DNA from: Legionellales bacterium
GTDB lineage: Bacteria > Pseudomonadota > Gammaproteobacteria > WLWR01
Direction: 5' to 3'
Assembly (NCBI GenBank): GCA_012103495.1
Contig: WLWR01000042.1
Location: forward strand, 1-10,217
Length of the DNA stretch: 10,217 nucleotides
A program made the position numbers and the translations under genes. The notes below the pieces were generated by a model that ran no database searches, was not told the origin of the DNA, and worked only from the letters and a program-made list of their open reading frames with translations. Positions 6,731 to 10,217 of this stretch are shown here, in pieces (position 1 is the first letter of the stretch; every line of letters begins with the position of its first letter).

Positions 6731-8080
6731 TTAGTCTCTGGACAGTGCTAGCCCTGTGAGAATATTGAGTGCTTGGTACAGTTGATAATCGGTGTGTAAC
6801 AGATTGGGATTGTCTGATTCGTCTTTAAGAGTTGTTGCATTTGTTTGTGTGGTGAGGTCGGAGGATTCAACTTCCAAGTGGCCGGTGAGATCCGCTTCTT
6901 CGATGAGATCAACCGTATCTTTTTGTGCTTGTTCGGGCACGGTTAAATTTTCGATTAAAATATCAGGCACAATGCCTTTGGCTTGGATGGAATCGCCAGA
7001 AGGGGTGAAATACATGGCGGTGGTTAATTTAATGCCGTGGTTCTCATCCAAGGGAATGACGGTTTGCACCGAGCCTTTGCCAAAACTTTTTGTTCCCACT
7101 AAGATAGCGCGATTGTTGTCACGTAAGGCGCCTGCGACAATTTCAGAACCAGAAGCAGAACCTTCATTGATCAATACGACAATGGGTGCGCCATCCAAGA
7201 TGTCACCGGGACTGGCGGCGACGGTGAATTTGGAGCCGGGGATCCGGCCTTCAGTGTATACAATCAATTCTTCATCACCGGTTTGATCGTTGTGAATAAA
7301 CGCATCGGATACGGCAATGGCAGAGTCTAATAAACCACCAGGATTGTTGCGTAAATCTAAAATCAATCCTGATAATTTGCCATTGGCTTGTTGTTTTAAT
7401 TGAGCAATGGCCGTGAGTAAATCTTGAGTGGTTAATGCTTGAAAATGAGTGATACGAATGTAACCGTATTTGTTTTGATACAGTTGACGGTTGATACTTT
7501 TGACTTGAATAACGTCGCGTTCAAGTGTGATATGACGTGGTTCGGTTTCACCCGGACGGATGATGGTTAAGTCAATGGTAGAGCCTTTTTTCCCACGCAT
7601 TTTGGTGACTGCATCGCGCAATGTCATGCCTTTGACCGGTGTTTCATTCAAGCGAATGATGTAATCACCGGATTTGATTCCAGCTTTTTGTGCGGGAGTT
7701 TCATCGATAGGGGTAATGACTTTGATCAAGCCATTTTCCATCGTGACTTCAATGCCCAAGCCACCGAATTCACCGCTGGTGGCTGCTTGTAAATCAGCAA
7801 AATCTTCTTCATCTAAATAAGCGGAATGGGGATCCAATCCTTCTAACATGCCGCGAATGGCATCGTCGAATAATTGTTCATCTCCAATGGAGTTGACATA
7901 GTATTGTTTGATTTGATTAATCGCATTGGAGAAACGCTGTACATCTTCGATGGACAGCTGTTGAGGAGTTGATTCTGACTCTGATTCTGTTTCGGGAGCT
8001 GGATCGGTAAATCCGATGACAGGCCATAAAATAAGAGATCCTAATATAAAAGAAAAAAACTTATGCAACGCATTTTGCAT
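6731..8080 (-). CDS. ctpA: C-terminal processing peptidase CtpA, S41 family
   Basis: Periplasmic serine protease that degrades or trims proteins from their C-termini. From the ATG at 8080 it has 449 residues. In order there is a signal peptide (about 1-25), an acidic Glu/Ser stretch (30-38), an N-terminal helical region, a PDZ domain (about 104-178, with EFGGLGIEV and the GDYIIRLNETPV core) and the S41 catalytic domain. The catalytic Ser is S310 in NEGSASGSE, the Lys is K335 in SFGKGSVQT, and Q339 follows four residues later, so the Ser/Lys dyad is complete. The frame can be extended to an ATG at 8119, but that would put 13 residues ahead of the signal peptide and has no ribosome binding site. 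The 8080 start lies one base after the envC stop (TAG-C-ATG) with GGTG upstream, so I prefer it. In other bacteria Ctp proteases control peptidoglycan hydrolases, which fits its coupling to envC. That target is inferred. Confidence 0.96.
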   Translation of the reverse strand: MQNALHKFFSFILGSLILWPVIGFTDPAPETESESESTPQQLSIEDVQRFSNAINQIKQYYVNSIGDEQLFDDAIRGMLEGLDPHSAYLDEEDFADLQAATSGEFGGLGIEVTMENGLIKVITPIDETPAQKAGIKSGDYIIRLNETPVKGMTLRDAVTKMRGKKGSTIDLTIIRPGETEPRHITLERDVIQVKSINRQLYQNKYGYIRITHFQALTTQDLLTAIAQLKQQANGKLSGLILDLRNNPGGLLDSAIAVSDAFIHNDQTGDEELIVYTEGRIPGSKFTVAASPGDILDGAPIVVLINEGSASGSEIVAGALRDNNRAILVGTKSFGKGSVQTVIPLDENHGIKLTTAMYFTPSGDSIQAKGIVPDILIENLTVPEQAQKDTVDLIEEADLTGHLEVESSDLTTQTNATTLKDESDNPNLLHTDYQLYQALNILTGLALSRD

Positions 8081-8081
8081 G

Positions 8082-9209
8082 CTAAACACACCATTGCTCA
8101 GGGTTAATCGGTTTTCCATGATGTCTTATTTCAAAGTATAGCCCGTTTTCTACCTTTCCGCCGCTATTTCCGCTGCTGGCGAGGTTTTCTCCCAGGGTGA
8201 CTTTATCCCCTTTGTTCTTAAATAAAACCTGATTATGACCATATAATGACATGTAACCATCACCGTGGTCGACGATAATTAGCAATCCATAACCGCGTAA
8301 CCAATCTGCAAACACAACTTCACCAGAATGGATGGCATTGATTGGTTTATTTTGTCCTGTACTGATGAAGACACCGGTGGATTTTAAACTATTTTGTTGA
8401 ATGGGCACACCAAATTTTTGTGTTATTTTACCTTTGACTGGCCATTTCAATTGTTTCTTCATACTGGAAAAGGGTTTTTTTGCAGCTATCTGGCGTTGCT
8501 TTTGCAAGCGGTCAATGACTTTTTTCAACGCTTGTTGATCTTGTTTTAGCGTTACTAATTGTTGGTTGTGTGCTGCGATTTCCTGATTGAGTTTAGTGAG
8601 AACTTGTTGGCGATAAGCTTGGTTGGTTTGTAGGGCAAGTTGTTCTTGTCGATGCGTTGATTTCAAGATTGACAATTGTGATTCCCGCTGCTCAATGGCT
8701 TGTTCGGTTTGGTGCAAATCCTGTAGCGTGTGGCGGGTGGCGTCAATAATTTGTTGTCGTTGTTTATTTAAATAAGTTACATAAGTCGCCAGTCGATTGA
8801 TATGTTGTACATTGGTTTGATCGAGTAATAATTTCAAATGGTTGTGTTGGCCTAATTGATAGTAAGCATTGAGTTCTTGGCCTAATTTTAATTGTTGTTG
8901 ACGCAAGATGCTTTGCGATTGTTTGCGGTGGTTACGTAATTGTGACAATTCTGTTTGTGTTTGAAGGTGCTCTTGTTCTACTTGACGGATGGCTTTGGTA
9001 ATGCGACTGATTTGAGTCTCTGTTTGTTTCAATTCATGTTCTAACGTTTTCTGTTTATTTTTGGCTTTGGTTAAGTCATTTTCCAGATTTTTAATTTTGT
9101 GATGAACCGCTTTTAATTGCTGTTCTTGAGTATTGGCATTGGCGGAGGTGAAAGAATTCAAACCAATCAAGCCAAGCACGCAATAAAAGAATAATACGAT
9201 CCAATTCAT
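8082..9209 (-). CDS. envC: EnvC-like murein hydrolase activator (degenerate LytM/M23 domain)
   Basis: Predicted periplasmic divisome factor that activates cell-separation amidases (AmiA/AmiB in E. coli) rather than cutting peptidoglycan itself. The 375 residues show a signal peptide (about 1-26, ending ...SANA), a long Gln/Lys/Glu-rich coiled coil (about 27-240) and a C-terminal LytM/M23 fold (about 265-370). Active M23 enzymes need an HxxxD motif and a late HxH. Here the first motif is STGVFIS (277-283), without the His and Asp, and the HxH position reads GLYFEIR (356-362). E. coli EnvC has the same SLYFEIR-type degeneration, which separates it from active NlpD-like or MepM-like hydrolases. 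It is a little shorter than E. coli EnvC (419). The start overlaps the gpmI stop as ATGA, and the stop lies one base before the ctpA start. A Cys next to the C-terminus (374) is unusual. The activator role is inferred from the family. Confidence 0.93.
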   Translation of the reverse strand: MNWIVLFFYCVLGLIGLNSFTSANANTQEQQLKAVHHKIKNLENDLTKAKNKQKTLEHELKQTETQISRITKAIRQVEQEHLQTQTELSQLRNHRKQSQSILRQQQLKLGQELNAYYQLGQHNHLKLLLDQTNVQHINRLATYVTYLNKQRQQIIDATRHTLQDLHQTEQAIEQRESQLSILKSTHRQEQLALQTNQAYRQQVLTKLNQEIAAHNQQLVTLKQDQQALKKVIDRLQKQRQIAAKKPFSSMKKQLKWPVKGKITQKFGVPIQQNSLKSTGVFISTGQNKPINAIHSGEVVFADWLRGYGLLIIVDHGDGYMSLYGHNQVLFKNKGDKVTLGENLASSGNSGGKVENGLYFEIRHHGKPINPEQWCV

Positions 9210-10217
9210 GACTCAATCAGTGCCTTCCCTTGCATCACATCGGGGATGGTTAACCCTAATAAGGTTAATAGCGTTGGCGCGATGTCGATCAAACTCCCTC
9301 CTTCAATAAATGAGAATGCTGCATCGCCTAGGTAAAGTAAAGGTACCGGTTCCACAGTATGTGCGGTATGTGCTTGCCCCGTTTGTGGATCAAACATTCG
9401 TTCGGCGTTGCCATGATCCGCCGTGATGAGTAAGTGATATCCCTGCGCTTGAGCTGCCTGATGAATCTTCTGCAAACATTGATCTAAACATTCAATGGCT
9501 TGAATGGTAGCGGTGAAGTTGCCTGTGTGGCCCACCATGTCGGCATTGGCTAAATTACAAATGATTGCATCGTATTGATCACTGTTCATTGCCGCAATCA
9601 GGCGATCAGTCACGACGGGGGCTGCCATTTCTGGTTGTAGATCATAAGTAGCTACTGCAGGGGAATTGATTAAAATACGGTGCTCGCCGGTAAATTCATC
9701 TTCTCGACCGCCATTAAAGAAAAAAGTAACGTGCGCGTATTTTTCAGTTTCAGCAATGCGCAATTGGGTTAAATGATGGTTGGCGATACATTCGCCAAAG
9801 GTATTGTGTAATGGTTGTGGTGGGAAGGCTATTTGTGTTTTCAAGTTTGGCGCATACTCGGTGAGGGTGACAAAATGTTTCGTAATAAATGGACGGGTGA
9901 AAGGTTCAAAAGTTGGTGCTGTGAAAGCTTGCGTTAATTGACGGGCTCGATCGGAACGAAAATTCATAAACACGACAAGATCTTCTGCTGTGACCGGCTG
10001 AAACGCGGAACTGGTGATAGTCGGTTGGATGAATTCATCGGTTTCATCGCGCTCATATGCCGTGGCCAAACCGGTCAATGGATCATCGCTGTGAAAAGGA
10101 GCCTTGCCAGCGGTATACAATTGGTAAGCTTGGTGAATGCGATCCCAACGATGATCACGATCCATGGCATAATAACGTCCGCTGATCGATGCCAGATGAC
10201 CATTGGGTAACGCTTGC
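9206..10217 (-). CDS. gpmI: 2,3-bisphosphoglycerate-independent phosphoglycerate mutase, 5' end outside the window
   Basis: This enzyme interconverts 3-phosphoglycerate and 2-phosphoglycerate in cytosolic glycolysis and gluconeogenesis, using a Mn-dependent alkaline-phosphatase-like domain. The frame stays open to the window edge: upstream of the first in-frame ATG (10165) it continues for 17 more codons reading QALPNGHLASISGRYYA, which joins the conserved substrate-domain motif RYYAMDRDHRWDR. The ATG at 10165 is therefore internal and the gene is truncated by the window. About 336 residues are visible; the family is usually about 510. Seen motifs are FMNFRSDRARQL (arginines that bind substrate), NADMVGHTGN, TADHGNAE (around 9407-9421) and AHTAHTVEPVP. 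These carry the Asp and His metal ligands of the phosphatase domain, so the visible part looks intact. Its TGA stop overlaps the envC start as ATGA, which suggests translational coupling. The gpmI-envC order is also found in Escherichia coli. Confidence 0.97.
   Translation of the reverse strand, partial: QALPNGHLASISGRYYAMDRDHRWDRIHQAYQLYTAGKAPFHSDDPLTGLATAYERDETDEFIQPTITSSAFQPVTAEDLVVFMNFRSDRARQLTQAFTAPTFEPFTRPFITKHFVTLTEYAPNLKTQIAFPPQPLHNTFGECIANHHLTQLRIAETEKYAHVTFFFNGGREDEFTGEHRILINSPAVATYDLQPEMAAPVVTDRLIAAMNSDQYDAIICNLANADMVGHTGNFTATIQAIECLDQCLQKIHQAAQAQGYHLLITADHGNAERMFDPQTGQAHTAHTVEPVPLLYLGDAAFSFIEGGSLIDIAPTLLTLLGLTIPDVMQGKALIES

Noticed and set aside
6792..7286. A 164-codon plus-strand open frame antisense to ctpA
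   Set aside because: It lies wholly within ctpA, which has complete catalytic motifs. Its translation looks like a shadow of the coding strand and shows no recognisable motif.
8081..8119. Longer ctpA start at 8119
   Set aside because: It would put 13 polar residues ahead of a normal signal peptide and overlap envC by 38 bases without a ribosome binding site.
9938..10210. A 90-codon plus-strand open frame at the right edge
   Set aside because: It is antisense to gpmI, whose conserved substrate-binding motifs are read through the same bases.

Overview
The window is a gammaproteobacterial chromosome segment that most resembles the order Legionellales (Legionella/Coxiella-like intracellular bacteria). 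The main reason is a gene for a Wip-type phosphatase (4299-6539), a family known to me from Legionella Dot/Icm type IV secretion effectors. The other recognisable genes are ordinary gammaproteobacterial housekeeping genes: gpmI, envC, ctpA, an aromatic amino acid permease, a DUF1015 gene and dam. No order- or species-level marker such as rRNA is present, so the placement is an inference. Every gene I can support is on the minus strand, so transcription runs from high to low coordinates.

Region by region, in transcription order. (1) 10217-6731: the 3' two thirds of gpmI, then envC, then ctpA. They are tightly coupled: gpmI and envC share an ATGA overlap, and envC and ctpA are joined by TAG-C-ATG. 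This pairs glycolysis with a cell-division amidase activator and a periplasmic processing protease. (2) 6730-6540: a non-coding gap with a nested hairpin after ctpA, then what looks like an independent promoter with a PmrA-like tandem box and a TACAAT -10. (3) 6539-4299: a 746-residue predicted secreted effector, with an N-terminal PPP/Wip phosphatase domain, a helical middle region of unknown function, a C-terminal membrane hairpin and an acidic polar tail. (4) 4298-4112: a gap with an odd G7-loop hairpin and a possible promoter. (5) 4111-3374: a 245-residue helical protein of unknown function with one membrane segment. (6) 3298-17: a three-gene overlapping unit of aromatic amino acid permease, DUF1015 protein and Dam adenine methylase, probably starting from a promoter at 3332-3360.

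The most unusual part is the effector gene, placed between two housekeeping units with its own regulatory signature. The proposed PmrA-type promoter would start transcription inside the longest possible reading frame, so it also argues for the internal start at 6539. I saw no tRNA, rRNA, CRISPR array, transposon or phage gene. No intergenic gap reaches 300 bases.
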